From Deltaproteobacteria bacterium (GTDB lineage: Bacteria > Desulfobacterota > Binatia > UBA12015), in assembly GCA_016874795.1 (NCBI GenBank), contig VGTG01000001.1, positions 86,735-150,734 on the forward strand: a stretch of DNA of 64,000 bases, in the 5' to 3' direction. Each line of letters begins with the position of its first letter. Position 1 is the first letter of the stretch. This document shows, piece by piece, positions 50,049 to 59,780 of the stretch. Below the pieces are notes generated by a model, which did no database searches, was not told the origin of the DNA, and saw nothing but the letters and a program-made list of their open reading frames with translations. Made by a program: the position numbers and the translations under genes.

Positions 50049-51164
50049 TCAGGACAGGAGCCGCGTCCGCTCGACGAGCCAGGCGAGGCCGGCGACGCCG
50101 ACCGCAAGCGACACGCCCTTCGCGGCGATCGTCCCGTACCTCGTCCGACCCAGGAGCGCGAAGACCGGATAGCACGCGAGGACGAGCGCGATTTGACCGA
50201 GCTCGACCCCGACGTTGAACCCGGCAAGAGAGCGCATGAGACCGGAGCTCGAGAGATCGAGCTCGCGCAGAACGCCGGCGAATCCGAAGCCGTGCACGAG
50301 GCCGAACGCGAAGGTCAGCCGCCAGCGCGCCGCGTGGCCGCTCCGCCAGAGATTCTCCACGGCGATCCACACGATCGTCAGCGCGATCGCGACCTCGATC
50401 CAACGCGACGGGAGCTGCACGAGACCGAGCCCCGCGACGGCGAGCGTGATCGAGTGCGCGACCGTGAAGGAGGAGACGATTCCGATGAGCTCGCGCAGGC
50501 GGCTGACGACGAGGAGGCCGATCAGGAAGAGCACGTGGTCGAGGCCGCCGTAGATGTGCTGCACGCCGAGGATCACGAACTGCCCGAACTGCCGCAGCCG
50601 CGACGGCGGCGCCTCCGTGAAGTAATCGAAGTCCGGCTCCGCTTCGGTGAAGACGATCTCGAGCTCCTCGCGGCCTTCCTCGCGAACGTGCGTCAGGTTC
50701 GTGTGGCTCGGACCGAGCTCGGGCCAGACCGCGAGCGAGACCGTGAGAAGCTCCGGATACGCCGCGAGCGGCCTGCGGAACGGGAATGCGACGAGCGTCT
50801 GCGGGAAGGAGCGCTCGCGCACCGATTCGATCTTCGGCGGCCAGACCGGTGCGAGCGGCTCACCGAGAGACGGTGCGCCGCCGTCGAGCGAGAGCTCGAT
50901 CCGCTTCGCCAGGTAGCTCTGCACTGCGCGCCCCGCGTGCTCGCGCTCGCCGGCGTCGATCCGATGATCGCCGTCCGCGTCGAGGTCGACGATGCGGCGC
51001 AGGACGTGCAGATCGAGGACGACCTTCGCGTCGATCGCCTCGGAGCCGACGGCGACGTCGAGATAGCTCGTGTCCGCCTGGTGGGCAGCGGCCGGCGCCG
51101 CGCATGCGAGGACGAGCGCGGGGAGCGCGAAGGCGATGCGGAGCGCGGCGCTGCCGTACCTCAT
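50049..51164 (-). CDS. HupE/UreJ-family membrane protein with EF-hand-like N-domain
   Basis: Encodes 371 aa from the ATG at 51164 (overlapping the upstream stop). Signal peptide FALPALVLACAAPAAAHQ, then a soluble N-domain with DLDADGDHRIDAGE (EF-hand-type calcium loop at about residues 59-70). From about residue 195 come six membrane helices with the HupE_UreJ_2 pattern: GVQHIYGGLDHVLFLIGLLV, SFTVAHSITLAVAGL, FGLVHGFGFAGVL, FNVGVELGQIALV. His and Asp in these helices are those expected in nickel/cobalt-type permeases. It is the last gene of the leftward operon. Confidence 0.85.
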   Translation of the reverse strand: MRYGSAALRIAFALPALVLACAAPAAAHQADTSYLDVAVGSEAIDAKVVLDLHVLRRIVDLDADGDHRIDAGEREHAGRAVQSYLAKRIELSLDGGAPSLGEPLAPVWPPKIESVRERSFPQTLVAFPFRRPLAAYPELLTVSLAVWPELGPSHTNLTHVREEGREELEIVFTEAEPDFDYFTEAPPSRLRQFGQFVILGVQHIYGGLDHVLFLIGLLVVSRLRELIGIVSSFTVAHSITLAVAGLGLVQLPSRWIEVAIALTIVWIAVENLWRSGHAARWRLTFAFGLVHGFGFAGVLRELDLSSSGLMRSLAGFNVGVELGQIALVLACYPVFALLGRTRYGTIAAKGVSLAVGVAGLAWLVERTRLLS

Positions 51165-54148
51165 TCGTTCTCCGTCCACGTGACCCAGACCGGCGACGTC
51201 CACACGAGCTCGTCGTTGTCCTGATGGCCGCGCACGTAGTAGACGCTCGCCTGGTCCGGCTTCGGATCCGGATCGGTCCACGACTCCTCGACGACCGCCT
51301 TCCCGGGAGCGAAGCGCTTCACGACGGCGCCGTCCTTGACGATCGCGACCTCGTCGAACGGCGCGGTCCCTTCGAAGCGCAAGCGCAGAGCGGGAGCTTC
51401 GTCGGTCGAGAATTCTTCTCCCATGAAGTGCGCTTCGTCCTCGGGGCCGGCCCAGAGCTCGGCGATGATGTCGTCCGTCGCGGCGTACACGCGGCGCGCG
51501 CGCATCGCTTCGAGGAGAGAGGCTCGCGTGGGCTCCTTCGCCCAGACCATCGCGTAGCTGATGTGCGTCGAATGGTGATCGCTGCTCGCGATGAACCCGA
51601 GCCGATATCCCTTGGCGAGCGCGTTCGAGACGAAACCCTCCTTCCGTAGACCATTCAGGAAGACTCCCGCCGGCTCGCGCGGTGCGCCCGGCATCTCGTA
51701 GCTGTTGCGGGAGCCCTGGTAGATCTCGACGAACGGCTCGACGGCGGGATCGTTGTTGCGCCAGTCCGTCCCCATGCGCGTCGCGCTCGTGTGTGGAGCG
51801 CTGATGCCGCCGAACTCGTGCAGATAGCGGTAGAGCAGCAGCGTATCCGGCGCGGGGGCGGGATTCTTCTCGTCCGAGAGCGGCAGCCGCGGCAAGGGGC
51901 GCACGCCGCGCTCCGCGAAGATCACGTTCCGGTGGCCTTCCGGGTAGGGAAGGCTCCGCTCGTACGAGAAGACCGTCGTGAACGTGCCGGGGATGTGGAA
52001 CGCGTCCGTGGTCTTCTGGATCATCCACCAGGGATATTCGCGGTTGTGCCCGTTGTCGTGATCACCGTTTCCGACCCAGTCGAGCGCCGCGACGTCGATG
52101 GCGTAGCGCCACATGTCCTCAAGCGGTCCATCCGCGCCGCCGTCGCTCGAGAGCTCGGTGTGGCGATGAAACTCGCCGCGGAGAAGCTGCATCGTCTCGC
52201 CGCGAAGACGGATCCGCGCGGCGCGCGAGCGCACGATCGCGGCGCGCTCCGCGAGCGTCGCCGCGCTCGGCGCGACGGATTCTGCCGGCGGAGAGGAGGC
52301 CGGACGGAGCCGCGGCGCTTCCGGCTGTCCCGCCGCGGAGAGATGCCCGACGTAGAGATCGTTGTCCCACGGATCGGTCAGCGCGAGAGCGACGTCGAGC
52401 CCGAGCGGCGCTTCCGCCGCCTTCCTCGAGATGCGCCGCTGCCGGTTGTCGCTCGCCCAGACGAGACCGATCCCTCCGTCCGGCGGCGAAACGACGGCGG
52501 GCACGCTGTAGAGCAGGTTGTCGCTGTTCGGCACGAGGATCGGACCCGTCCAGTGCCCGCCCTCGTAGTACGCGGCCCATTCGAGCCACGTCGTACCGAC
52601 GGTCGAGGACACGTCGACGGCACGGCTCCGAAACAGCAGCCACGGGCGTCCTGCGCGGTCGACCGCGAGACGCGAGACGTTGTGGAAAGGCTGGCGCAGA
52701 AGCGGCCGCGCCGCTTCCATCGCCTCGGAGATCGGCTCGTCGGTCGACGGCAACGGCAGCGGGGCGTTCTTGCGGCCGCGCGGCATCACCTTCTCGACGC
52801 TTTCCTCGGGCTCGAGCCACGTCCCGTCGGGAGCGAGGACGATCAATCCGATGCGCCGATCCTTGAGGAGCGGAATTCCGTCCGCGTAGTCGAGGGTGCC
52901 GTAGTCCTTTCCCCACGTCGGCCCGCTCCACTCCCAGGAGATCCACAACCGGCCCTCGTGGTCGTACGCGGCGGTGGCGCGCGCTTCGTACTCGGGGCCG
53001 TTCGCGACCGCCTTCGGCGCGCTCGGTCGTCCTTCGAGGTCGAGCTCGCGCAACCACACGTCGTAGTCGCCCTTGTCGTAGCCGTCCCAGACGATCGCGA
53101 CGCGCCCCGGATCGGCTTCGGTGCGCCGGCTCGCCGCGATCGCGGGAGCCCAGCTGCTTCGATCGCTCGTGCTGACGACGGTCTCCTCGCCGAAGTCGCC
53201 GTCCCGGAGCTGACGTCGCGCGAGGATGCGGAACACGCCCTCGCGTACACCCTGCCACGCGACCCAGACGCGCCCCGCCGCGTCGGTCGTCGCGACCGGA
53301 GAGACGTCGTTGCCCGGGGCCTGCGAGATCCGCACCGGATCCGACGCCTTGCCGTCCACGACCGGACGAGCCCAGACGTCGAACTGGCCTTCGTTCCGCT
53401 CCGACCAGAAGACCCAGACGCGATCCTGCGCGTCGACGGCGACCGCGACCTTGTACACGTCCCGCCCCGGCTCCGTGATCGGGATCGGTGACTTCGGCGT
53501 ACCCCCTCCCGTCGGGATCGTGCGGAGCCGCACCTGATCGCCGCCGGGCGGAGCCGTCAAGAACGAAAGATCGTCCGGGGCGGTACGGAAGTTCATCGGA
53601 CGCGCCTCTCCGGGCCGCGCCGGAACGAAGCGGATCCACGCTATGTGCTCGTTTCCCTTCGAATCGAGCGCTGCCGCGGGAAAGTCGTCGTCGAGCGGCG
53701 TCTTGATGAGCGGCTCGAACGCAGCGGTCCGCTCGACCTCGACCGCCCCGCCGAGCATCTTGCGCTTCGTTCAGAAGGGAACGTCCGAGAGAGCGAAGGA
53801 GAAATCGCCGCGGCTCGTCGTGACGTCGACGCGGCTCGAGTCGTCCACGCTGGCGAGCGAGACGAGCACGCCATTGTCGAGCATCTTCCCGCCGCCGCCC
53901 TTCGCTCCCGGGCGATTGCTCCGCCGCGCCACGCGATCGGTCATCGCGACCCACTCCGAGCCGGAAGCGCGATCCCGACCGGCGAAGCGCCAGCCGTCGA
54001 TGCCGACGACGCGGCCCGGGCTCACCTCGATCTTGCCGGACCAGTCGTTCGGCTGGCGATCGTGCAGACCGAAGCGGATGCGGAGACCGACGTCCTCGGC
54101 TCGCGACGGCGCGGCGAAGCCGAAGAGAGCGAGGATGAAGAGGGCCAT
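51161..54148 (-). pseudogene. Exported propeller plus PHP-like metallohydrolase (DUF3604 type), interrupted by in-frame TGA at 53771
   Basis: The N-terminal part, from ATG 54148, has a signal peptide (FILALFGFAAPSRA) and HDRQPNDWSGKIEVSPGRVVGIDGW, reading to FSFALSDVPF. A TGA at 53771-53773 then stops it. The very same frame continues after it as TKRKMLGGAVEVERTAAFEP, for 865 more residues, and relatives read through this point with Gly. The body is a repeat-rich propeller domain (VWVFWSERNEGQFDVWARPV, VWVAWQGVREGVFRI) followed by a PHP-type domain with GEFHRHTELSSDGG, VGNGDHDNG and IASSDHHS metal ligands. A GGA-to-TGA change or readthrough must be considered. The second piece could still be made from ATG 53758 but would lack a signal. 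Confidence 0.75.
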
Positions 54149-54304
54149 CCGCCGAACGCGGTGCCGCAGGAACGAGGCCCGCGCAGCGAGGAGCATCGGC
54201 GCGGGATCGTATCCGAGGGTGCGAAAGCGCGCGAGAGACGCTTCGCGCCGTGCGGCGAATGCCATGGCGTCCGACGACGCTCGCGCCTTCTCGGGCGCTC
54301 GGCT

Positions 54305-55720
54305 TCAGGCGTTCGGGGTCGACTCCACGGACGGACGGAGCAAGCGCCAGAGCTGGCCCTTGATCTTGCGCCGCCGGAGCTTCTGCAGGATCTCGACGTT
54401 CGTGCGGATGCTCTTCCCCGGCACGATCCAGTTCGCGTGCGAGCGCGCGTGCGCTTCGATGCGCGAGATCAGGTCGCCCTGCAGCGTCGGCGCGATGTAG
54501 AACCGCGGGTAGACGAGGTCGTCGTCGGGGTCGATCTGGCCGTCGCGGAGCGCGATGTCGACCATGCCCGTACCGGGAAGGATGCGGATCCCGGTCATCG
54601 CGATCACCGCCGTCGGCTGCAGCTCGTCCATCAGGTCGATCGTCTCCTCGACCGTCGCCTCGGTCTCGCCGGGACCACCGAAGATCAGGCTGTGGCAGAA
54701 CTTGAGACCGTGCTCGTGGCAGAGCCGCGACGTGCGGCGCAGGTCCTCGGCGTCGAACTCCTTCTTCAGGTTCTCGATCATCGTCGCCGAGCCGGCGTCG
54801 GTGCCGAACTCGATCGCCTTGCAACCCGAGCGCGCCATCAACGCACAGAGCTCGTCGTCGATGAACTTCGGATTGAGATAGCCGGACCATTCGACATCGA
54901 GCTCGCGGCGGACGATCTCCTCGCAGATCGCCTTCGCGTGGCGCATCGGCAGGTTGAAGATGTTGTCGACGAAGAACCAGTGGCGGATGCCGTGCTCCTC
55001 GCGGATCGCCTGGATCTCGTCGACGACGGACTCGGCGGTGCGCATGCGGACCTTCGACCCCTCGATCAACGGATAGCTGCAGAAGACACACTCGAACATG
55101 CAGCCGCGCTTCGTCTGGATGTTCAGGGCGCCGCCGCGCTCGTAATAGACCTCCATGTCGAATCGCTGACGCATCGGGATGCCGGTGACGTCGAGGTGCT
55201 TGATGCGCGTCGCCGCCGAGACGAGGACGCCGTCGCCCGCGCGCGTGCAGCCGAACTCGGGCGTGCTCTCGAGCGGCAGCCCCGCCGCGAAGCGCTCGAG
55301 GATCCACGGGAACGCTTGCTCGCCCTCGCCCGCGACGCCCGCCTCGGCACCGAGGAGCCGCAGGATGTTCTCGGGCATCACGGTTAAGCCAGCGCCGCCG
55401 AGAACGAGCTTCGCGTCGCTGCGGCTTCGGATCGCGTCGACGAGGGCCCGGTAGTCGTCGATGTACGACGTGTTGTCCGGGTAGGAGGTGGAGTCGAGGT
55501 TCCGGAGCGAGATCCCGACGACGTCGGGCGCAAACATTCGGAGCTTCTCCTCGACGGCAGCTTCTGCCTGCTCGAGGAAGCAGAGGTCCAGCGTCTCCAC
55601 CTCGTGACCGGCGCGCTCCGCGACCGCCGCCATGTACGCGGCGCCGATCGGGAAGACGGGGTCCGGGAGCTTCTCGGTGTTGGCCGAGATCAGGAGAACG
55701 CGCAGCGTCCTGCTCGCCAT
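54305..55720 (-). CDS. B12-binding radical SAM protein
   Basis: A 471-aa protein. The N-terminal ~150 residues form a cobalamin-binding Rossmann domain (VLLISANTEKLPDPVFPIGAAYMAAV, PDVVGISLRN, LVLGGAGLTVMP). The radical SAM core has RGCMFECVFCSYPL (CxxxCxxC at about 218-225), FVDNIFNLP and IFGGPGETEATVEETIDLM. It probably methylates or rearranges an unactivated carbon. Family members act on hopanoids, bacteriochlorophylls and lipids. Its neighbours are a PaaK-like ligase (42 nt upstream) and lipid acyltransferases, so a lipid or polyprenoid substrate is plausible. The C-terminus is basic (KLRRRKIKGQLW). Confidence 0.87.
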   Translation of the reverse strand: MASRTLRVLLISANTEKLPDPVFPIGAAYMAAVAERAGHEVETLDLCFLEQAEAAVEEKLRMFAPDVVGISLRNLDSTSYPDNTSYIDDYRALVDAIRSRSDAKLVLGGAGLTVMPENILRLLGAEAGVAGEGEQAFPWILERFAAGLPLESTPEFGCTRAGDGVLVSAATRIKHLDVTGIPMRQRFDMEVYYERGGALNIQTKRGCMFECVFCSYPLIEGSKVRMRTAESVVDEIQAIREEHGIRHWFFVDNIFNLPMRHAKAICEEIVRRELDVEWSGYLNPKFIDDELCALMARSGCKAIEFGTDAGSATMIENLKKEFDAEDLRRTSRLCHEHGLKFCHSLIFGGPGETEATVEETIDLMDELQPTAVIAMTGIRILPGTGMVDIALRDGQIDPDDDLVYPRFYIAPTLQGDLISRIEAHARSHANWIVPGKSIRTNVEILQKLRRRKIKGQLWRLLRPSVESTPNA

Positions 55721-55762
55721 GCCTTTGAAAGCGATACCACGGGGTCTTGCGAGTCGAAACCG

Positions 55763-57164
55763 CTACCGACCGCGTGCGTCCTCGCGTGTCAAGCGACGTC
55801 GCCGTGCCGCGTTCTTGACCTGGCGGCGCGCGAGGTGGAACAGCGTCTTGCCGTCGAAGCGCGGCCACTCGAGCAGCGCCTCCATGATCGTGATCGTCTT
55901 GCGGCCCGAGCCGCGCCAGTCGCTGATCACGGACGGCTTGTAGATCGTGGGCGTGCGGAAGAGCGCGCTCCGGTCGAGGACCTCGTTCGGTCCGAGGCGC
56001 TCGATCGTGATCGGCATCCCGAGTCGCTCGCGGAGGCGGCGCTCGGCGTCCTCGGGATGCGGGCGCGATGGGTCGGCGACCTCCATCAGCAGATGCAGCT
56101 CGCGCGGGCGGATCAGGATGAAGAAGATGCGCGTCCCGAGCCGGTCTGCGAACTCGTAGGCCGCATCGAGGATGTCGTAGTGCATCGCGCGAGCGTCGCC
56201 GATCTCGACCGTCTCCTCGAGCCGCCCGAGGACCTCCGCGGTCGGACCGCCGCGCCCGCACGGACACGGATCGGCGTCGAGACGCACGAGATCGCCGGTG
56301 ACGTAGCGCACGAGCGGCATCACCTCGTGCACGAGGCTCGTGACCGTGACGATGCCGCGGCCGCCCGGTGCGATCGGCTTCCACGTCTCGGGATCGAGGA
56401 TCTCGAGCTCGAGGAGATCCGTGCAGAGGTGCAGGCGGCCGGAGGTACAGCCGACGCCCATCAGCATCGTCTCGTTCGAGCCGTAGATCTCGACGACACG
56501 GGCACCCCAGTCGCTCTCGATCGCACGCCGCAGCGCCGGCGGCAGGACGGCGCCGCCGCAGAAGATCACCTTCAGCGAGCCGAGGTCACGGCGCGGATCG
56601 ATCCCCTGCTCGCGCGCGAGCTCGAGCAGGAGCACGGGCTCGAGCGGCAAGCTCGCGAGCGCCGTCACCTTCAGCTTCTGCAGGAAGTCGAGAGCGCGCG
56701 TGAACGGGACGTCCCAGCTCACGTTCCCGGCGGCGATGTGGCAGGCCTTCGCCTCGCGGAGCGCCTCCTCGAACACGAACGAGACGGGCGCGAAGAGCGG
56801 GAACCGGTTCAGGAGGACCGTCTCCTCGTCGAGCTCCGGAACCATTCGGTGCACGTACGACGCCATCTCGCGGAGCTCTTCGAGGCCGCACCACGTCGAG
56901 ATCGGCTCGCCCGTCGTGCCGCTCGACTCGTGGTAGTGCCAGGCGCGCGCGGCGGGCACCGCGAGCATCCCGTACGGGCTCGCGTCGCGCAGGTTGCTCC
57001 TTTCGCGTGAACGGCAAGCTCTCGAGATCGGCGCGCGAGTGGAGCGTGTGACCTTCGAGGTGATGCGCGTAGAAGGGACTTCTCCGCGCGCGCTCGATCG
57101 CCGCACGCAGGACGGCGTCGCGATCGGTCGTACTCGCGGGGGCGGCTCCGAAGCTCTCTGGCAT
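55763..57164 (-). pseudogene. Phenylacetate-CoA ligase-like (PaaK) enzyme, split by a 1-nt insertion near 57000
   Basis: From ATG 57164 the frame reads MPESFGAAPASTTDRDAVLRAAIERARRSPFYAHHLEGHTLHSRADLESLPFTRK, then is lost at an extra G in 'aaaggagc' (about 56999). In the other frame it continues SNLRDASPYGMLAVPAARAWHYHESSGTTGEP (ATP loop), VIFCGGAVLPPAL, IYGSNETMLMGVGC, VTSLVHEVMPLVRYVTGDLVRLD and the C-terminal HYDILDAAYEFAD. Removing one G gives a continuous ~466-aa PaaK-type ligase. Cys motif CPCGRGGP matches the family zinc-like knuckle. It activates an aryl or acyl acid, and GT2 and acyltransferase genes follow upstream in one operon. The lesion may be an assembly error. Confidence 0.78.
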
Positions 57165-57214
57165 CGCCGGCTATCCCAGCACGGGCAAAACAGGGCCGCC
57201 ACACGGCCGTACCC

Positions 57215-57901
57215 TCAGCGCCATCGCGTGACGAGAAGGGGTACGACGGTGAAGATGATTCGGACGGTGTCGATCCACGGGTCGTAATGGCTCACGAGCT
57301 CGCCGGGCGGCGGATCCCAGACGCGCACCGGGACGGAGCGGACGTCGATTCCCTGACGCGAAGCGAGGATCAGAACCTCGCTCTCGAACTCGTAGCGGTC
57401 GGCGCGCACGCCGAGGCGAAGCGTCGCATCCACGGGATAGATGCGGAAGCCCGACTGCGTGTCCGGGAACGTCTGCCACGCGGCGAGCGAGACCCACCAG
57501 TTCGCGAACTCGTTCCCGAAGCGGCGATGTCCCGCGACCTCGCCGTCGCGGATGCGCGCGCCGATCACGATTGCACCGGGATGCGCCGCCGACTCGCGCA
57601 GCAACGCCGGCATCTCCGCCGCGAGGTGCTGGCCGTCGCCGTCGAGGGAGAACGCGTGCGTGAACCCCTCGCTCCGTAGCCACTCGAGGCCCGTGCGGAG
57701 AGCGGCGCCCTTCCCGCGCGTGGCCGCGTGCCGCAGCACGGTCGCGCCCGCGGCTTCCGCCAGGCGCGCGGTCTCGTCGGTGGACCCGTCGTCCACGACG
57801 ACGACGCTCTCGACGTGCGCGAGCGCGCCGCGCACCACACCGTCCACCGTTGCCGCGACGTCGAGACAGGGAACGAGCGCCGCGATCCGTGTCGCGCTCA
57901 C
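57215..57901 (-). CDS. GT2 family glycosyltransferase (polyprenyl-phosphate sugar synthase-like)
   Basis: A 228-aa GT-A fold enzyme. RIAALVPCLDVAATVDGVV, VVVVDDGSTDETARLAEAAGATVLRH, GKGAALRTGLEWL and AFSLDGDGQH (DxD motif) are the donor-binding features. SGFRIYPVD and YEFESEVL follow. The C-terminal hydrophobic end (TVRIIFTVVPLLVTRW) may contact the membrane. It resembles DPM1-like enzymes and the GT2 partners encoded with LpxL-like acyltransferases in aryl-polyene-type clusters. It is separated from PlsC by 7 nt. Confidence 0.87.
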   Translation of the reverse strand: MSATRIAALVPCLDVAATVDGVVRGALAHVESVVVVDDGSTDETARLAEAAGATVLRHAATRGKGAALRTGLEWLRSEGFTHAFSLDGDGQHLAAEMPALLRESAAHPGAIVIGARIRDGEVAGHRRFGNEFANWWVSLAAWQTFPDTQSGFRIYPVDATLRLGVRADRYEFESEVLILASRQGIDVRSVPVRVWDPPPGELVSHYDPWIDTVRIIFTVVPLLVTRWR

Positions 57902-57908
57902 TCCGCCG

Positions 57909-58691
57909 CTACGCCTCGCGGGCGCGCGCGAGCCGCGCGGCGATGCGGGAGCGCACGTCGTCGCGGAGCGCGTCGCGATCGTCGATCGTCATCGAGGTCG
58001 TGTCGATCGGCGGGAGCACCTCGATCACGACCGTGCCCGGACGGATCGAGAGATACCTGCCGCGCGGCATGACGCCCGACGTCCCGTGGATCGCGACCGG
58101 CACGACCGGCCGCTTCATCTGGATCGCGAGCGAGAAGGCGCCCTTCTTGAACGGCTGCAGCCCGCCCTCCGCCGAGCGCGTCCCCTCGGGGAACATGATC
58201 AGCGAGAACGCCCCGTGTCCGTGCGCCTCGAGACGGTTCAGGCGCTCGATCGACTCGCGCGGGTCCTCGCGGTCGATCGACACCATCCCGAGCGTCTTCA
58301 TCACCATGCCGAGGACCGGCTCCTTGAAGAGCTCGCGCTTCGCGGCGAAGCGGTTGTTCCCGGGGAGGTACCCGAGGAGAGCCGCGATGTCGTAGTGGCT
58401 CGCGTGGTTCGGCGTGATGATGCTCGGCTCGCTCGGGAGGTGCTTCGTCCCGAAGAGCTTCACCGTCACGCCCGCCGCAACGCCGAGAGCACGCGCGGAC
58501 GTCTTCGCCCAGCGCCAGGCGATCTCCTGGTTCACCTGGTGGAGACCGACCGCGACGCTGCCGCAGCTGAACAGCATGCCGCGGAAGATCATGCGGTTCA
58601 GGAAGATCCGGAGGTCCGACGCGTCGGCGGCGCCGATCGGCGTGACGAGCTCGTCGGCCCACTCTTGCGGCGGAATGCGAAGCTCCTGCAT
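57909..58691 (-). CDS. 1-acyl-glycerol-phosphate acyltransferase (PlsC-like)
   Basis: Encodes 260 aa from the ATG at 58691 (MQELRIPPQEWADEL). The acyltransferase motif is TPNHASHYDIAALL (NHx4D), substrate motif FPEGTRSAEGGLQPFKKGAF, and PVVPVAIHGTSGVMPRG downstream. The N-terminus has an amphipathic segment (FLNRMIFRGMLFSCG). It acylates lysophosphatidate or a related glycolipid. Tight spacing (5 and 7 nt) with the LpxL-like and GT2 genes suggests a shared lipid product. Confidence 0.88.
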   Translation of the reverse strand: MQELRIPPQEWADELVTPIGAADASDLRIFLNRMIFRGMLFSCGSVAVGLHQVNQEIAWRWAKTSARALGVAAGVTVKLFGTKHLPSEPSIITPNHASHYDIAALLGYLPGNNRFAAKRELFKEPVLGMVMKTLGMVSIDREDPRESIERLNRLEAHGHGAFSLIMFPEGTRSAEGGLQPFKKGAFSLAIQMKRPVVPVAIHGTSGVMPRGRYLSIRPGTVVIEVLPPIDTTSMTIDDRDALRDDVRSRIAARLARAREA

Positions 58692-58696
58692 GGCTT

Positions 58697-59623
58697 TCAG
58701 GTACCCCAGACGCGGTGAAACTGGAACCACTGGTGCGGATGGGCCCGAACGTGCCCCTCGAAGCTCCGCACCACGTCGCGCATGACCGCGAAGAGCTCCT
58801 CGTCGCTCGCCCCGCGCGGAATGCGCCGTGTCGGCTCCGGAAGGAAGTCGAACACCCTGCGCCCGAGCCGCGCGACGAAGACCGGCCAGAGCGGGACGTC
58901 CGCCGCGCGCGCGAGCGCGAACGGGCCGACCTGGAACTCCGCCGGCTTCCCGAAGAACTCGACCGCCCGCGTCACCTGCCCCGGTCCGGCGCGATCGAGC
59001 TGGATCGCCACGATCTCGCCGCGGCGGAGCGCGCGGATCATCTCGACCGAGGCGAAGAGGGAGGAGTCGGAGTGGATCACGCGGAGCCCGTGCCGCTCCC
59101 GCTTCGACGTGTTGAAGCGTTCCACCGTGCGGTTCGCCTCGGTCGCCATCACGAGGTTCACGGGCCGGTCGAGCTTCTGCATCACCCGCGCGCCGATCTC
59201 CCAGGACCCGAAGTGCGAGGTGAGGACGACGAGCCCGCGGTCGCCCTCGAACAGCGCGTTCGGGTCGAACCCGGGCGGCACGCGGATGTCGAGGTCGAGC
59301 TTCTCGTCGAGCTCGGCGCCGTGGACGTCGTGTCCCTCCGCCTCGAGCGTCTCCTCGAAGACGTAGGCGAACTCGACGAAGGTGCGGAGCGCTTCGCGGT
59401 GATCGCGGACGAAGCCGCGCGAGCCGTGGACCTGCCGGAGGTTCTCGATCACGGCGCGACGGTTCCGCCCGATCAACGCGAAGAGGAGCGCCGCGATCAC
59501 CGGCGGCGAGCCGCGCCGCCACCACTCCGGCCCGTACACCGAGCCGAGGTACGCGAGCCGCCTCCAGAAGAGCCCGTCGTACCGGAGCGCGCCCGCGAAG
59601 CCGGACCTCCCCTCCGCATCCAC
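58697..59623 (-). CDS. Lysophospholipid/lipid A-type acyltransferase (LpxL/HtrB family)
   Basis: A 308-aa membrane-associated protein. After a hydrophobic N-terminal segment (PPVIAALLFALIGRN) comes RRAVIENLRQVHGSRG and the catalytic-type motif LTSHFGSWEIGARVM (His-x4-Glu instead of Asp), then FNTSKRERHGLRVIH and AIQLDRAGPGQ. It transfers an acyl chain from ACP or CoA to a glycolipid such as lipid A, or, in aryl-polyene systems, to the carrier lipid. It is the first gene of the tight acyltransferase/GT2/ligase group. Start ATG at 59623. Confidence 0.87.
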   Translation of the reverse strand: MDAEGRSGFAGALRYDGLFWRRLAYLGSVYGPEWWRRGSPPVIAALLFALIGRNRRAVIENLRQVHGSRGFVRDHREALRTFVEFAYVFEETLEAEGHDVHGAELDEKLDLDIRVPPGFDPNALFEGDRGLVVLTSHFGSWEIGARVMQKLDRPVNLVMATEANRTVERFNTSKRERHGLRVIHSDSSLFASVEMIRALRRGEIVAIQLDRAGPGQVTRAVEFFGKPAEFQVGPFALARAADVPLWPVFVARLGRRVFDFLPEPTRRIPRGASDEELFAVMRDVVRSFEGHVRAHPHQWFQFHRVWGT

Positions 59624-59780
59624 AGCGAGGGTCTTACGGGTGCGCTCCCGCGGCGTCTACGCTCGGGCGAGTTTCGGGTTCTTCCCGGGGACGGCGTACC
59701 TCGAGGTCGCGACGCGGCTGGATCAAGACCAAGACCGGGTGCAGGTCCTCTTCGGGACCCGCCAGCCGTCCTAGGCGAAG
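59624..59780. other. 157-bp spacer with short coding-like ORF
   Basis: A plus-strand frame (GTG 59640 to TAG 59774, 44 codons) reads FFPGTAYLEVATRL and VLFGTRQPS with strongly GC-biased third positions. It could be a gene remnant, but no family is recognised and a start signal is lacking. No other feature was seen. Confidence 0.3.

Noticed and set aside
53756-53773. TGA recoded as Sec or Gly in the interrupted DUF3604-type gene
   Set aside because: No SECIS-type hairpin was seen and TGA ends other genes in the window, such as the ketosynthase and moaB.
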